Notes: a model not told the origin generated them from the sequence alone. Positions 23,741 through 33,329 are shown, counted from the first letter of the stretch. The stretch: 64,000 bases of DNA from Chloracidobacterium sp. (GCA_016706275.1 JADJJY010000003.1:124001-188000); one strand, 5' to 3'. Translations and numbers: made by a program.

Positions 23741-25642
23741 ATGAGCAGAACCATCATAGACAGCTATAAGAAGAAACTTGCCGCCGAGGAGGGCTATGTG
23801 GTGTCGCGCGCGGCCGACCTGCGTATCGCATTGTGCTATCCAAACACTCACTCCATCGGCATGGCAAACCTCGGGCTGCATACGATGTATGAGCTGTTCA
23901 ACGCCATTCCGGGCGTCGCGTGCGAACGTGTTTTCCTGCCCGATACGAATGAATTAAAAGAATACGAACGCACCCGCGCGACGCTGATGTCGCTTGAGAC
24001 GCAATCGCGTGTAAAGGATTTTGACGTTGTCGCCTTTTCGATATCGTTCGAGACTGATTACCTCAACATGGCAAAGATGCTGCAGCTTTCCGGCATCCCC
24101 GTCTGGTCAAAAGACCGTACTCATTTTGATCCACTCGTCATCATGGGCGGTGCTGCTTCATTTTTAAATCCTGAGCCCATCGCCGATTTTACCGATGTGA
24201 TCGCCGTCGGTGAGGGCGAGGTGCTTGCCTATCAACTGGTCGATGCGATCTTTGAAAACGAATCTAAGGACGAGATACTGCTCGCTTTAGCACAGATCGG
24301 ACGCGGGTTTTATGTACCATCGCTTTATGACGTCGTCTATAACGACGACGGAACGGTCTTTGACTACATAGCTAATGAAAAGGGTGTTCCCAAACGGGTC
24401 GGCCGCGCGTTGGCATCGGTAAATCCAAAAGAAGGCACTCTCAGACGGGCAATGAAACGCGGCGAAACGGAGCTTGCCGAGTTTCTCTTAGATCAGGATA
24501 CGTTTTGTCCGTCAACCGCGATCTGGTCTCCCGAAGCTGAAATGGGCGACCGATTGCTCGTCGAGATTTCACGCGGGTGTTCACAGGGCTGCAGGTTCTG
24601 CTGGGCTGGTTACAACTATTATCCTCCGCGTGTCGTGCCTGCCAAAGACATTCTCGCAAAGGCTCGTGAGTGGCGTCATAAAACAAACAAGATCGGCCTC
24701 GTCTCGACCGCCGTCTGTGACCATCCTGAGATCTCTACGATTCTCCGCGAACTGAGGGCGATGGATTATCGTATTTCGGTCTCAAGCCTCAGGCTCGATC
24801 AGATCTCCGATGAGTTGCTCGACGCTTTGGTCGCATCCCGCGACCAGCAGATCGCCGTCGCGCCGGAAACAGGCAGCGACCGTCTGCGGCGTGTAATAAA
24901 CAAAAATCTGACCAACGACGAGATAGTCGATATTTGCGGGGCCGTTTTTGATCGCGGTATGCTGACCGTCAAGCTGTATATGATGGTCGGATTGCCGACC
25001 GAGACTCAAGAAGACCTCGATGAGATGTTCGTGCTTGTGGAACGGATCAAGGACCGGATGCTTGAGGCCGGCAAAAAGATTGGCCGCGCGGGCAAGATCA
25101 TCCCTTCGCTAAACGGATTCGTGCCAAAACCGAATACGCCACTGCAATGGGACGCGATTTGCGATGAAAGAGAGTTAAAAAAGCGCATCAAATATGTTTG
25201 TAAGGGTTTGAGCAAGATACCGAACGTCGAGGTTCGGTTTATGTCCTCGCGCATCGCCCATGAACAGGCTCTCTACTCGTCCGGTGACCGCACAGTTGCG
25301 GCAGCGATAGATGCGGCGGCCCGTAATGGCGGCGACCTTGATCGGGCGCTGCGTGAGACGGGTATAGACCCGGCATTTCATACGTCGCGAGATCGCAGTT
25401 ATGATGAATTTCTGCCGTGGTCGATCGTCGATTCGGGATTGTCCTTCGAATTCTTAAAGACCGAACATGAAAAAGCCCGAGAGTCGCTCTCGAGCCTTCC
25501 ATGTCCCGCGGTTGAAAAATGTACTACGTGCGGCGTCTGCCCAAGCACGTGGCTTGCGGACGCACCCGAAGCTTTGGTTAATATCCAACCATTAAAGATC
25601 AAACAACTGCTCGGAATTCCCACTCCAGCAAGCTCGATCTAA
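23741..25642 (+). CDS. B12-binding domain/radical SAM protein (TIGR03960-type)
   Basis: 633 residues. The N-terminal ~200 residues form a cobalamin-binding-like Rossmann region (LRIALCYPNTHSIGMANLG, DFDVVAFSISFETDY, PLVIMGGAASFLNPEPI, VIAVGEGE). The radical SAM cluster motif CxxxCxxC is Cys280, Cys284 and Cys287 in RGCSQGCRFCWAG. The C-terminus has an extra cysteine cluster CTTCGVC. The TPPR-like GSDRLRRVINK segment also fits the family. Such proteins are widespread but their reaction is unknown; they often sit beside or fused to a DUF2344 partner, which is not adjacent here. Stands alone, in the cytoplasm. Confidence 0.85.
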   Translation: MSRTIIDSYKKKLAAEEGYVVSRAADLRIALCYPNTHSIGMANLGLHTMYELFNAIPGVACERVFLPDTNELKEYERTRATLMSLETQSRVKDFDVVAFSISFETDYLNMAKMLQLSGIPVWSKDRTHFDPLVIMGGAASFLNPEPIADFTDVIAVGEGEVLAYQLVDAIFENESKDEILLALAQIGRGFYVPSLYDVVYNDDGTVFDYIANEKGVPKRVGRALASVNPKEGTLRRAMKRGETELAEFLLDQDTFCPSTAIWSPEAEMGDRLLVEISRGCSQGCRFCWAGYNYYPPRVVPAKDILAKAREWRHKTNKIGLVSTAVCDHPEISTILRELRAMDYRISVSSLRLDQISDELLDALVASRDQQIAVAPETGSDRLRRVINKNLTNDEIVDICGAVFDRGMLTVKLYMMVGLPTETQEDLDEMFVLVERIKDRMLEAGKKIGRAGKIIPSLNGFVPKPNTPLQWDAICDERELKKRIKYVCKGLSKIPNVEVRFMSSRIAHEQALYSSGDRTVAAAIDAAARNGGDLDRALRETGIDPAFHTSRDRSYDEFLPWSIVDSGLSFEFLKTEHEKARESLSSLPCPAVEKCTTCGVCPSTWLADAPEALVNIQPLKIKQLLGIPTPASSI

Positions 25643-25670
25643 GTTTATTCTCAAGATCGTTACCCCAATT

Positions 25671-26081
25671 CTAATACTGTTTCATCAAAAATCCCGTCGG
25701 TGTTGCTGTGTGGTCAAATTTGTACACATATTTGTACATCCCGAACGGCAGGATGTTAACTTCCTTTGAGTATGTAACATGCGCGGTCAAAGCATTGCCG
25801 GCCTGTTTTACGTCAACAACTGCGTCAGCCGGAATGTCATTTTGCACGATCGCCTTTGCGATACGGGCCTTTACATTATCGACCGGGTTTAGTTTGCCCG
25901 ATATCGCTAACCCTTGCAGCACAGCTGTGCTCATCTCAGACTTTAAGCTCTCCGCATTGTACGCGACCGGAACGTAGTTGAGCCCGGCATTCGCAAATAG
26001 AACGATCGCCACCAATACAACCACAAATTTCACGCCTGCACTTCCGCGTTCGGACTCGCGATTTTTTCCAAAACTATTCAT
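25671..26081 (-). CDS. Single-pass membrane protein of unknown function
   Basis: 136 residues. A basic N-terminus (NRESERGSAG) is followed by one membrane helix (VKFVVVLVAIVLFANAGLNYVPV) and a ~95-residue soluble domain likely outside the membrane (VKARIAKAIVQNDIPADAVVDVKQAGNALTAHVTYSKEVNILPFGMYKYVYKF). The layout recalls DUF4845-type or pilin-like assembly proteins, but I cannot assign a family. It ends 34 bp before the radical SAM gene, tail to tail. Confidence 0.65.
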   Translation of the reverse strand: MNSFGKNRESERGSAGVKFVVVLVAIVLFANAGLNYVPVAYNAESLKSEMSTAVLQGLAISGKLNPVDNVKARIAKAIVQNDIPADAVVDVKQAGNALTAHVTYSKEVNILPFGMYKYVYKFDHTATPTGFLMKQY

Positions 26082-26114
26082 TTATTTAACTCCTGGATTA
26101 AAAGGGCAATGACT

Positions 26115-27281
26115 TTAAGCCCATTTAAGAAGAAGTTTTTTGAGAACTGACTTGATGGTAGAGAGCGGGATATCTGTCTGGGTGCGGATCACCGGTTTGC
26201 CTATGCCCTTTAACAGCACCATTTGCAGCGAGCCGGACAGATGTTTTTTGTCAAACCTAAACGCCTCAAAAACTTCTTGGCTATCAATATTGGCAAGCGG
26301 CGGCAGGACACCGACGCGATGCACAACATCGTATAACAATTTTATATCTTTTTCACCAGTCAATGCAAGAGATTTCGACAGTTCGGCTGCGAACAAAATA
26401 CCATAGCCGACAGCCTCGCCGTGCTTGAGATATTTGTAATCCGTGACCTTTTCGAGAGCGTGGGCGAGCGTATGTCCAAAGTTTAGAATTTTGCGCGATT
26501 TGCCGTCGAGTCGGTTTGAAGATTCACGTTCGTCACCGGCAACTATAGAGGCTTTGAACGCTACGTTATCCAATATCAAATTTGAAATTTCAGATCTGAA
26601 ATTTTTGTTGTTCTGATGATCGGAGAAAAACTCGATCGGAAAATCCGCGAGAAACTTGTTGGTTTTTTTCAACAAAGGCATCCCACAAATCGCCCCGTGT
26701 TTTACTGCTTCGCAAAATCCCGCAGTTAGTTCGCGAATGGGTAGCGTTTGGAGAGTTGCGGGGTCGATCAGTACACCCTTAGGCTGATGAAACGCTCCGA
26801 TCAGATTCTTCCCAGACGGAGAATTAATCCCGGTCTTGCCGCCTACCGACGAATCGATCATCGCAAGCAGCGTTGTCGGTATTTGCAATAATGAGATGCC
26901 GCGAAGATAAATAGCCGATGCAAACCCCGCGAGGTCGCCGACTACACCGCCACCAAGAGCAATAACGGCATCTGTCCGCGACAGACCTGTCTCCGAAAAC
27001 GATTTGAGGGCGGCTTCTGTCGAACGCAGATCTTTGTAACGCTCGCCGTCCTTCATCAGGAAATGCGTGACGATAAAACCAGCCGCCGCCAAGCTTTCGA
27101 CGGTTTGGCGACCATATAATTTGAAGACGGTCGGGTTTGAAACGACAACGATCTTTACGGCATCTTTCCCAAGACATTTTCGTGCCCATTTACCGCACCC
27201 GGTGAGCAGATCGTGGCCGATCTTGACCGTGTATGCGGCGGGCGGACCGGAAAACTTGATCTTTACTTTATTCGATGCCAT
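26115..27281 (-). CDS. aroB: 3-dehydroquinate synthase
   Basis: 388 residues from ATG 27281 (MASNKVKI), which begins 10 bp after the glmM stop; a TTG at 27311 would overlap glmM. AroB converts DAHP to 3-dehydroquinate in the shikimate pathway, using NAD and a metal. The glycine-rich NAD region (GGGVVGDLAGFASAIYLRG), the TTLLAMIDSSVGGKTGIN block and the metal-binding regions (GFCEAVKHG with Glu, and FGHTLAHALE, HGEAVGYG with His) are all present. It is downstream of and probably co-transcribed with glmM. Residues 234-262 (FSDHQNNKNFRSEIS) appear slightly longer than in common homologues. Confidence 0.92.
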   Translation of the reverse strand: MASNKVKIKFSGPPAAYTVKIGHDLLTGCGKWARKCLGKDAVKIVVVSNPTVFKLYGRQTVESLAAAGFIVTHFLMKDGERYKDLRSTEAALKSFSETGLSRTDAVIALGGGVVGDLAGFASAIYLRGISLLQIPTTLLAMIDSSVGGKTGINSPSGKNLIGAFHQPKGVLIDPATLQTLPIRELTAGFCEAVKHGAICGMPLLKKTNKFLADFPIEFFSDHQNNKNFRSEISNLILDNVAFKASIVAGDERESSNRLDGKSRKILNFGHTLAHALEKVTDYKYLKHGEAVGYGILFAAELSKSLALTGEKDIKLLYDVVHRVGVLPPLANIDSQEVFEAFRFDKKHLSGSLQMVLLKGIGKPVIRTQTDIPLSTIKSVLKKLLLKWA

Positions 27282-27291
27282 ATCGATACTA

Positions 27292-28632
27292 TTAACCAAG
27301 CACCCTGCCAATTGTATCTGCGAGTCGTCCGGCCAAGGCTTCGATCACCGCCTGATCCTTGCCCTCGATCATCACGCGCGCGAGGTTTTCCGTGCCCGAA
27401 TATCTCAGCAGCAGCCGGCCGGTGCCATCTAGTTCGTATTCGACCTGTTTTGCGGCGGAGGCGATTTCTGGCACCTCAGAAAAAGGACGCTTTTCTGCAA
27501 CTTTTACGTTTTTGAGTATCTGTGGATATTGCACAAATCCGCTCGACGCTTGCGACAGCGAAACTCCATTTTCTGTCATCGCCCGTAGCAGCAGCAACGC
27601 CGTCATCATACCGTCACCGACGAGGCTGATCTCGGGAAAGATAACATGCCCGGACTGTTCGCCGCCGATCTCAGAGCCCGTTCTTATCAACGAGTCGAGA
27701 ACATATTTATCACCTACGTCTGTCCGCATCAGCTCGATGCCGCGTGACTTAAGAGCAAGTTCGAGCCCAAGATTGCTCATCACAGTTGCGACGACGGTCG
27801 AATTGGCAAGCTTGCCGTGGCTCCTTAAATACTCTGCCAGTATCCACAGTGTCGCGTCTCCGTCAATGATCTTGCCCATTTCATCAACAAACAACGAACG
27901 GTCCGCGTCACCGTCAAATGCCACACCGAGATCGGCTTGTTCCTGGACAACCTTTGCCCGTAGATGTTCGAGATGGAGCGAGCCGCAATCTTCGTTAATG
28001 TTCCGTCCGTCCGGTTGATCGTGTATCGCAATAACCTCGGCACCGAGGCCTGCAAAAAGCTTCGGGGCAAACGCGGATGCTGCGCCGTTTGCACAGTCGA
28101 TCACTATTTTGAGTCCGGCTGCAGAAAGGCCCGGAACATTAATTTTCAGGTGGTCGACGTAGCTCGCGTAAAACTCATCTATCCGACTTGAATCAATATC
28201 GACAGCATTTACCTCACTTACGACGGCCGCAAATATATCCGCTTCTATACGGCTCTCAATATCCCGGTCGATCTTTTTACCGTCGGGCAGAAATATCTTG
28301 ATACCGTTATCGTAATAGGGGTTATGCGATGCGCTAATTACAATACCGGCGTCTTGGCTGAACGCATTCGCAAGATACGCAACTCCCGGCGTAGTGATGA
28401 CCGCCGCAGATTCGCACGTCGCACCTTCGGATATTGCCCCGGCGTGAAACGCCTGCTCGATCCAGCCACCGGATTCTCGGGTGTCGCGGCCAGTGATAAA
28501 CCTCGGCGAGCGGCCAAGCGACTGTGTGAACTGCCGCGCAAGCGATGCTCCGATAGTCCTTACGGTTTTCTCATCGAGCGGAAATTCACCGGCAAGTGCA
28601 CGGATACCATCTGTTCCAAAAAGCTTTCCCAT
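27292..28632 (-). CDS. glmM: Phosphoglucosamine mutase
   Basis: 446 residues, the normal length. It interconverts glucosamine-6-phosphate and glucosamine-1-phosphate on the way to UDP-GlcNAc. Visible motifs: start MGKLFGTDGIRALAGEF, active-site phosphoserine loop ISASHNPYYDNGIK (Ser102), metal-binding DGDADRSLF, sugar-binding GGEQSGHVIF and C-terminal phosphate loop RYSGTENLARVMIEG. It leads a two-gene unit with aroB. The upstream gap 28633-28842 presumably holds its promoter. Confidence 0.95.
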   Translation of the reverse strand: MGKLFGTDGIRALAGEFPLDEKTVRTIGASLARQFTQSLGRSPRFITGRDTRESGGWIEQAFHAGAISEGATCESAAVITTPGVAYLANAFSQDAGIVISASHNPYYDNGIKIFLPDGKKIDRDIESRIEADIFAAVVSEVNAVDIDSSRIDEFYASYVDHLKINVPGLSAAGLKIVIDCANGAASAFAPKLFAGLGAEVIAIHDQPDGRNINEDCGSLHLEHLRAKVVQEQADLGVAFDGDADRSLFVDEMGKIIDGDATLWILAEYLRSHGKLANSTVVATVMSNLGLELALKSRGIELMRTDVGDKYVLDSLIRTGSEIGGEQSGHVIFPEISLVGDGMMTALLLLRAMTENGVSLSQASSGFVQYPQILKNVKVAEKRPFSEVPEIASAAKQVEYELDGTGRLLLRYSGTENLARVMIEGKDQAVIEALAGRLADTIGRVLG

Positions 28633-28842
28633 ATTACACTGTAAAAATGCTTAAAAATGTAATTTATACCCTACTGCTGACATCTTCACAATCTCGCAAT
28701 ATCCATAATGCTTGCTTATGGATGCAATAAATATTTCGAAAATGGTTGACAACCACCCGTTGTTTAAGAGAATCTTATAGCAGTCCGCCAAGAGTTAACA
28801 GAAAACTGCACACCGGACCGCCTCTCCGTAGCAATCATCAAT
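28633..28842. promoter_or_regulatory. Divergent intergenic region with an inverted repeat
   Basis: Between glmM (minus) and the transglycosylase-like gene (plus). It holds a perfect 8-bp inverted repeat ATCCATAA / TTATGGAT (28701-28723, 7-nt spacer) and a TTGACA box at 28746-28751 whose -10 partner is unclear. The role is not established. Confidence 0.3.
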
Positions 28843-30129
28843 ATGAAGAAATCCGTCTTGTTTAGTTTTACCGTCCTTGTTTTTTCGGCCGTCAGCGGTT
28901 TTTCCCAGTCCACCTTGTTGCAGCCAATACCTACGCCGTCGAGGGTCATTGTCACAAATACTATTCCGCAGACACAGCCGGTGCGAACGCCGACGCCTTT
29001 CCCCAGACCGTCGCAGACACCTGTCATTGTCGGTAGCTCGCAGGGTGGCTCAATTACCGCACCGAGTACAATTCCGCAAACAAGCAATCTTAATTACAAA
29101 GGCCTCAGTTTTGCTCAGATCAAATCAAAGCTCGCCGAGGCACGACGCTATCTGACGGCTCGTCCGCTGACCATTGCTTCGAGCGAACCGACGGGTATGC
29201 CCATCGCCCAAACCAGTATTATTCGCGTCGCTTTTTACGACAAAAAGACGCGGCAGATCGACTCCTATGTACTGACCAAGGACCAGTTTCTCGAACACGG
29301 ACTGGCGACCGTCGTGACCACTGCCAATGGCAAGCAGTATGTATCGCGAACGATCCGAGGCAACGGCGTCAATACCCCGCTCGTCATCACTGATCAGAGC
29401 GGTCAAGAGCATTTGCCGCTAATGGTGCAGTACCCCCGGGAAACTCGCGGCGTTATGACAGAGATGGCATATTACGTTTCGAGCCACCCGGAACTGACAA
29501 CGCCGGAGGTTGTGAATGCCGGCCGTTTTTACGTTCGCAACACGATCGATGTCGCCCGCGAACAACTCAAGTCAAAAGGCTATGCCATCCAGCCAAAGAT
29601 CGCCGACATCGCCGAACGTCTAGCAACCGTAGAACATGTCGACCAGCTCAGGTTTCGTACTGAGTTTCACCCAAATATCTACAACGACATCTTTACGCTC
29701 TACGCCCTCAACGAAGGCCAGACCTATCGCTACTCGGTAAGCTCGGCCGGTGCCGGCGGCATGATACAAATGATATCGCCGACCTACCAAATGGTACGCT
29801 CACGTTATCCAAACGCCGCTTTGATGCCTGATTTTGTCGAAGGGATGCGCAATCACGTCAACGCCTCACAGGCGATGCTGCTCTATATTCAGATGACGTG
29901 GAATGACCTTGCCGCCAGCCCGACGATCAATAGCGCAATGCAATCGGGCATCGCTACACAGGAACAGCTATTGGCCGCAGGCTATAATTCGAACCCGTCA
30001 AAGCTCGCGAAGTATATTAACCGCGGAGGTGCCAGTTGGACTGTTCTCATTCCCCGCGAGACACAGATATACCTACAGGTCTGGTCATCCCTCGAACGTG
30101 CCGTGCCGCAGACACCGCGAAAACAGTAA
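28843..30129 (+). CDS. Secreted lytic-transglycosylase-like (SLT-fold) protein
   Basis: 428 residues. Signal peptide 1-21 (SVLFSFTVLVFSAVSGFSQ), then a Pro/Thr/Gln-rich linker (~25-82) of cell-wall type. The middle region (85-260) has no clear family. Residues ~278-420 look like a goose-lysozyme/SLT domain: ALNEGQTYRYS (possible catalytic Glu291), SSAGAGGMIQMISPTYQMV corresponding to the SxxGAxGLMQxMPxT block, and LLAAGYNSNPSKLAKYI corresponding to the AxYNxGxxxV block. It should cut or bind peptidoglycan in the periplasm. The Glu is embedded in an unusual context, so activity is uncertain. Followed by a strong terminator. Confidence 0.7.
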   Translation: MKKSVLFSFTVLVFSAVSGFSQSTLLQPIPTPSRVIVTNTIPQTQPVRTPTPFPRPSQTPVIVGSSQGGSITAPSTIPQTSNLNYKGLSFAQIKSKLAEARRYLTARPLTIASSEPTGMPIAQTSIIRVAFYDKKTRQIDSYVLTKDQFLEHGLATVVTTANGKQYVSRTIRGNGVNTPLVITDQSGQEHLPLMVQYPRETRGVMTEMAYYVSSHPELTTPEVVNAGRFYVRNTIDVAREQLKSKGYAIQPKIADIAERLATVEHVDQLRFRTEFHPNIYNDIFTLYALNEGQTYRYSVSSAGAGGMIQMISPTYQMVRSRYPNAALMPDFVEGMRNHVNASQAMLLYIQMTWNDLAASPTINSAMQSGIATQEQLLAAGYNSNPSKLAKYINRGGASWTVLIPRETQIYLQVWSSLERAVPQTPRKQ

Positions 30130-30153
30130 TTCAACCGAAACACGATAGTAAAT

Positions 30154-30181
30154 AAAGAGGCTCGAAAGAGCCTCTTTTTAG
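30154..30181. terminator. Rho-independent terminator
   Basis: Stem AAAGAGGCTC / GAGCCTCTTT with GAAA tetraloop and TTT tail. Some short GGTGGACCAA repeats follow at 30200-30220. Confidence 0.85.
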
Positions 30182-30221
30182 TTTGGTCCGATCCGGACCA
30201 GGTGGACCAAGGTGGACCAAG

Positions 30222-30767
30222 TCAATTCTGTGATATGGTGTTTGCCGCGACCTTAGCGACCTCGGCCTGGATGTCGGCAAAGTTCTTTTCGACTAGATTG
30301 CTGCCCGCAAAGAATGGGTCCGTCGTTACCTCAAAAATTGCGAATGGCGGCGGGATGAGGGATTCCAATTGTTCGCGGGTCTCAAATTCGACCTTGGCGG
30401 TGTTCAGTCCCCATAAGGGGCCGAGATAAACGTCAAAGGCGAACGAGACGCGGTCAAACTCGTGAAAATACCGGTTCTTACGTATTTCCCTGCCCTCAAA
30501 TCGTTCAAAGGCGGCGTATTCCGCTTCGTTTAGATGTATCTCGGCGAGCTTTGTGATCGCGCCGTCTTCGGTCGTTAACGCAAAACTCTGTTGTAGGATA
30601 TGCGTCCATTCTTTCGAATACGGATCGCGTATCGCCCGCAATCTGATGCGGGTGTTTTCGATGTAATTATCAAAGATCTGCAGATGGCTGCTCGCCGGCG
30701 TGAGCGGTTCGGGCAGGCTTTCGATCAGAAAGAGTCGATTGAGTTCGGTTTGAGCGGTATTGTTCAT
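30222..30767 (-). CDS. CYTH-like domain protein
   Basis: 181 residues. The order of motifs follows the CYTH (CyaB/thiamine-triphosphatase) tunnel fold: LNRLFLIESLPE, RIRLRAI, WTHILQQS, TKLAEIHLNEAEYAAF, IRKNRYFHEF, FAFDVYLGPLWGLNTAKVEFE and FAIFEVTTDPFFAGSNLV. The N-terminal ExExK signature is degenerate (RLFLIES), so triphosphate hydrolysis may be altered, but the basic and acidic residues on later strands (RLR, KLAE, KVEFE) are kept. Cytoplasmic. Its start overlaps the region upstream of 30823 on the other strand, so the two genes are divergent and close. Confidence 0.65.
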   Translation of the reverse strand: MNNTAQTELNRLFLIESLPEPLTPASSHLQIFDNYIENTRIRLRAIRDPYSKEWTHILQQSFALTTEDGAITKLAEIHLNEAEYAAFERFEGREIRKNRYFHEFDRVSFAFDVYLGPLWGLNTAKVEFETREQLESLIPPPFAIFEVTTDPFFAGSNLVEKNFADIQAEVAKVAANTISQN

Positions 30768-30822
30768 TTTCCTTAAATTTATTATACTCGTGAATTCGAT
30801 TTATCGAGGAGAGACGAGACCT

Positions 30823-31380
30823 ATGACACGTAAATATTTTGTATTATTTTTCGCTTTTATACTGTTTATCGCTGCGTGCGGCGGCGGCACGACCCCGCCA
30901 AATGCTAACGGCGGCAACACAGCCAGCCCGAATTCGAATGGTGCTAACGCTGTGGCCGTAACGACACCAGCTCCTGAAGCGACGACCAACAACGCACCGA
31001 CGCTGACGCCGGTATTCAAAGCCTATTGTGACGCAATGGTAAAGAAAGACGAGGCCGCTCTACGTAAAATCTATTCGTCAGACACTATCAAAGATTTCGA
31101 AGAGCAGATGAAAGCCGACAAGATCAAGAGCCTGATGAAATTTCTCGAGGACGACGCCGTTTCCGGCAAGCTCTGCGAGGTTCGCAACGAACAGATCAAG
31201 GGTGACGAAGCTGTCGCCGAGATCCGTGCCGACAGCTATCCCAACGGCATCAAGGTCGTTTTTGTAAAAGAGGCAGGCGAGTGGAAACTGACCAACCGCA
31301 GCCCGGCGATCGATTCGGTAAAGCAAACGGCGACTAATCCGCCGGTTGCAAATGCCAATTCGAACGCGGCAAAGAAATAG
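30823..31380 (+). CDS. Lipoprotein with DUF4878-like domain
   Basis: 185 residues from ATG 30823, which directly precedes a classic lipoprotein signal (RKYFVLFFAFILFIAACGGG, Cys18). The longer frame from 30760 adds non-signal residues and overlaps the divergent CYTH gene. An Asn/Pro/Ala-rich linker (~20-60) leads to a small domain (PVFKAYCDAMVKKDEAALRKIYSSDT ... EWKLTNRSP) resembling the NTF2-like lipoproteins of the DUF4878 group. Anchored to a periplasmic membrane face; role unknown. Confidence 0.75.
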   Translation: MTRKYFVLFFAFILFIAACGGGTTPPNANGGNTASPNSNGANAVAVTTPAPEATTNNAPTLTPVFKAYCDAMVKKDEAALRKIYSSDTIKDFEEQMKADKIKSLMKFLEDDAVSGKLCEVRNEQIKGDEAVAEIRADSYPNGIKVVFVKEAGEWKLTNRSPAIDSVKQTATNPPVANANSNAAKK

Positions 31381-31402
31381 CTATTTTGAATTTCTGAATA
31401 AT

Positions 31403-31437
31403 AAAATGGCCCGATATTTTTCGGGTCATTTTTTTTG
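31403..31437 (+). terminator. Rho-independent terminator
   Basis: 12-bp stem AAAATGGCCCGA / TCGGGTCATTTT (one G-T pair) followed by TTTTT. Confidence 0.8.
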
Positions 31438-31548
31438 TTCTATTGCTTGCAAATAGATATAAAACTGCTAATATTTTGAGATTGTTGGACAGAGAAGAAA
31501 GAACTGTCCGGCAATGTCAGAAAATCTTTGAGGACAGGAAAACTGAAA

Positions 31549-32040
31549 ATGAAAAACATTATTTTAACACTGGGCGTTTTGACGCTCACACTCGCATTTA
31601 TCGGCTGCGGCGCACCTGCGGCTAACAACACGGCTGCCAACAAACCGGCTAACGCCAATACCGCAGCTAACACAACCAACACCAACACAGCTGCTAACAC
31701 CGCCGCAAATACCGCAAGCAACACAGCTGCTGCACCTGCAGCATCTGGAGCTGATCAGGATTTCACGGTTGTTAACAAGACCGGCGTGATCATCGACAAG
31801 CTCTTTGTTAGCCCGAGCGACAAGGACGATTGGCAGGAAGACATCCTCGGCAAAGACGTTCTTGCTGACGGCGAATCCCTCGAGATCAAGTTTCACCCGA
31901 AAGAAAAGATCGAAAAATGGGATCTCAAGATCGAAGACAGCAAAGGCAATTCGATCGAGTGGACCGATCTCAAGCTCACCGAGATCAGCAAAGTTACACT
32001 CCATTACAAAGACGGTAAAGGCACCGCCGACGTCGAATAG
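31549..32040 (+). CDS. Lipoprotein with Asn/Ala/Thr-rich linker, unknown function
   Basis: 163 residues from ATG 31549 (MKNIILTLGVLTLTLAFIGC, lipobox FIGC); the frame from 31528 lacks a better start. A low-complexity linker of NTAAN-type repeats spans ~25-66, then a ~95-residue beta-rich domain (FTVVNKTGVIIDKLFVSPSDKDDWQEDILGKDVL ... KWDLKIEDSKGNSIEWTDLKL). The globular part looks like small secreted beta-sandwich domains; I cannot name a family with confidence. Bounded by terminators on both sides, so it is monocistronic. Confidence 0.72.
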   Translation: MKNIILTLGVLTLTLAFIGCGAPAANNTAANKPANANTAANTTNTNTAANTAANTASNTAAAPAASGADQDFTVVNKTGVIIDKLFVSPSDKDDWQEDILGKDVLADGESLEIKFHPKEKIEKWDLKIEDSKGNSIEWTDLKLTEISKVTLHYKDGKGTADVE

Positions 32041-32064
32041 TTGTAGTTTGATCTAGAAAACAAA

Positions 32065-32100
32065 AAAAGGCCGCTTCGAGTGATCGAAGCGGCCTTTTCT
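32065..32100. terminator. Bidirectional terminator
   Basis: A 15-bp perfect stem AAAAGGCCGCTTCGA / TCGAAGCGGCCTTTT with GTGA loop, between two convergent genes. Confidence 0.85.
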
Positions 32101-32114
32101 AATCGTTAAATGCA

Positions 32115-33329
32115 CTACGCCGAGGCGGCTGAGGAATATGGCGGAAGAATTACCCTGGCGGCCTTTTCTTTCTTTAGCCCTAAAGCCCAGTCGGCTTGCA
32201 TGAGCGTGTGAATGTCGCGGGTCCCTTCATAGATCACCGCAGCCTTGCAGTTTCTGAGGTAACGCTCGACCGGATAATCATTGGTGTAACCGTTCGCACC
32301 GTGGATCTCGATCGCCATCGACGCAGCGGTCTCGCTGCGGGTCGTCGACTGCCACTTTGCCATTGACGCGGCCTTGGCCGACGGCAAGCCCATATTCTTT
32401 AAGTAACCGCACTTTAGCCAGAGCAGATGAGACATCTCGTAATCAGCTTCCATATTGGCGATCTTTTGCTTTACGAGCTGATAGTTGCCGATCGTCTGTC
32501 CCTGAACCTCGCGGGTGTTGGCATACGCAACAGATGCATCACGGCTCGCACGGATCACGCCCGTCGCTCCAGCCGCAACCGTATAACGGCCATTCTCAAG
32601 CGAGAACATTGCGATCTTAAATCCCTCGCCCTCTTGCCCGAGCATATTACTAGCCGGAACTCGTACGTCTTGCAGTGAAAAATATCCTGTATTGCCGGCC
32701 TTGATGCCAAGCTTGCCGTGGAGCGTTCCGGATGAGAATCCCGCCATCGTCCGTTCAACAATAAAACACGAGATGCCGCTGTGGTCACGAACCTTTTGCT
32801 TTTCGGCGTCGGTCCAGCAAAAGAAGAGGAAATGGTCGGCAACGTCGCCGAGCGAGATCCACATCTTTTCACCGTTCAAGATCCAATCGTCGCCATCGCG
32901 TTTTGCGTACGATTTCATACCTACGACGTCAGAACCGGCATTCGGTTCGGTCAAGCCAAATGTCGCGAGCTTTTCGCCCTTTGCCTGCGGGACGAGATAC
33001 TTTTGCTTTTGCTCCTCGGTGCCCCACGAATAAACGCTCAATGAATTGAGGCCGACGTGAACCGACATCGCAACCCGCAGAAAAGTATCGCAAGCCTCCA
33101 GCTCCTCGCAGACAATGCCGAGCGAGATATAGTCAAATCCCGCTCCACCGTACTGCTCCGGGATGCAGACGCCCATCAGGCCGAGGTCGGCCATCTTTTC
33201 AAAGACGCTGCGTTCGAAATGAGACTTTTCGTCCCATTCCTTGATATACGGTGCGATCTCACCCGCGCAAAATTCGCGGACGGTGCGTTGTAGAGCAATA
33301 TGTTCTTCGGTTAACTGTAGTTCGATCAC
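32115..33329 (-). CDS. Acyl-CoA dehydrogenase
   Basis: 404 residues. An FAD enzyme of beta-oxidation or branched-chain catabolism that makes trans-2-enoyl-CoA. Visible are the N-terminal helical domain (TEEHIALQRTVREFCAGEIAPY), the FAD/substrate block FGLTEPNAGSDV, the WILNGEKMWIS strand, RVPASNMLGQEGEGF, EIHGANGYTNDYPVERYLRNCK and the catalytic Glu in IYEGTRDIH. That position fits short/medium-chain or butyryl-CoA-type enzymes. No electron-transfer partner lies nearby, so the exact substrate is open. Confidence 0.9.
   Translation of the reverse strand: MIELQLTEEHIALQRTVREFCAGEIAPYIKEWDEKSHFERSVFEKMADLGLMGVCIPEQYGGAGFDYISLGIVCEELEACDTFLRVAMSVHVGLNSLSVYSWGTEEQKQKYLVPQAKGEKLATFGLTEPNAGSDVVGMKSYAKRDGDDWILNGEKMWISLGDVADHFLFFCWTDAEKQKVRDHSGISCFIVERTMAGFSSGTLHGKLGIKAGNTGYFSLQDVRVPASNMLGQEGEGFKIAMFSLENGRYTVAAGATGVIRASRDASVAYANTREVQGQTIGNYQLVKQKIANMEADYEMSHLLWLKCGYLKNMGLPSAKAASMAKWQSTTRSETAASMAIEIHGANGYTNDYPVERYLRNCKAAVIYEGTRDIHTLMQADWALGLKKEKAARVILPPYSSAASA

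Noticed and set aside
30185..30222. Operator or binding-site array of GGACCA repeats
   Set aside because: Only two to three short copies directly after a terminator; too little to support a function.
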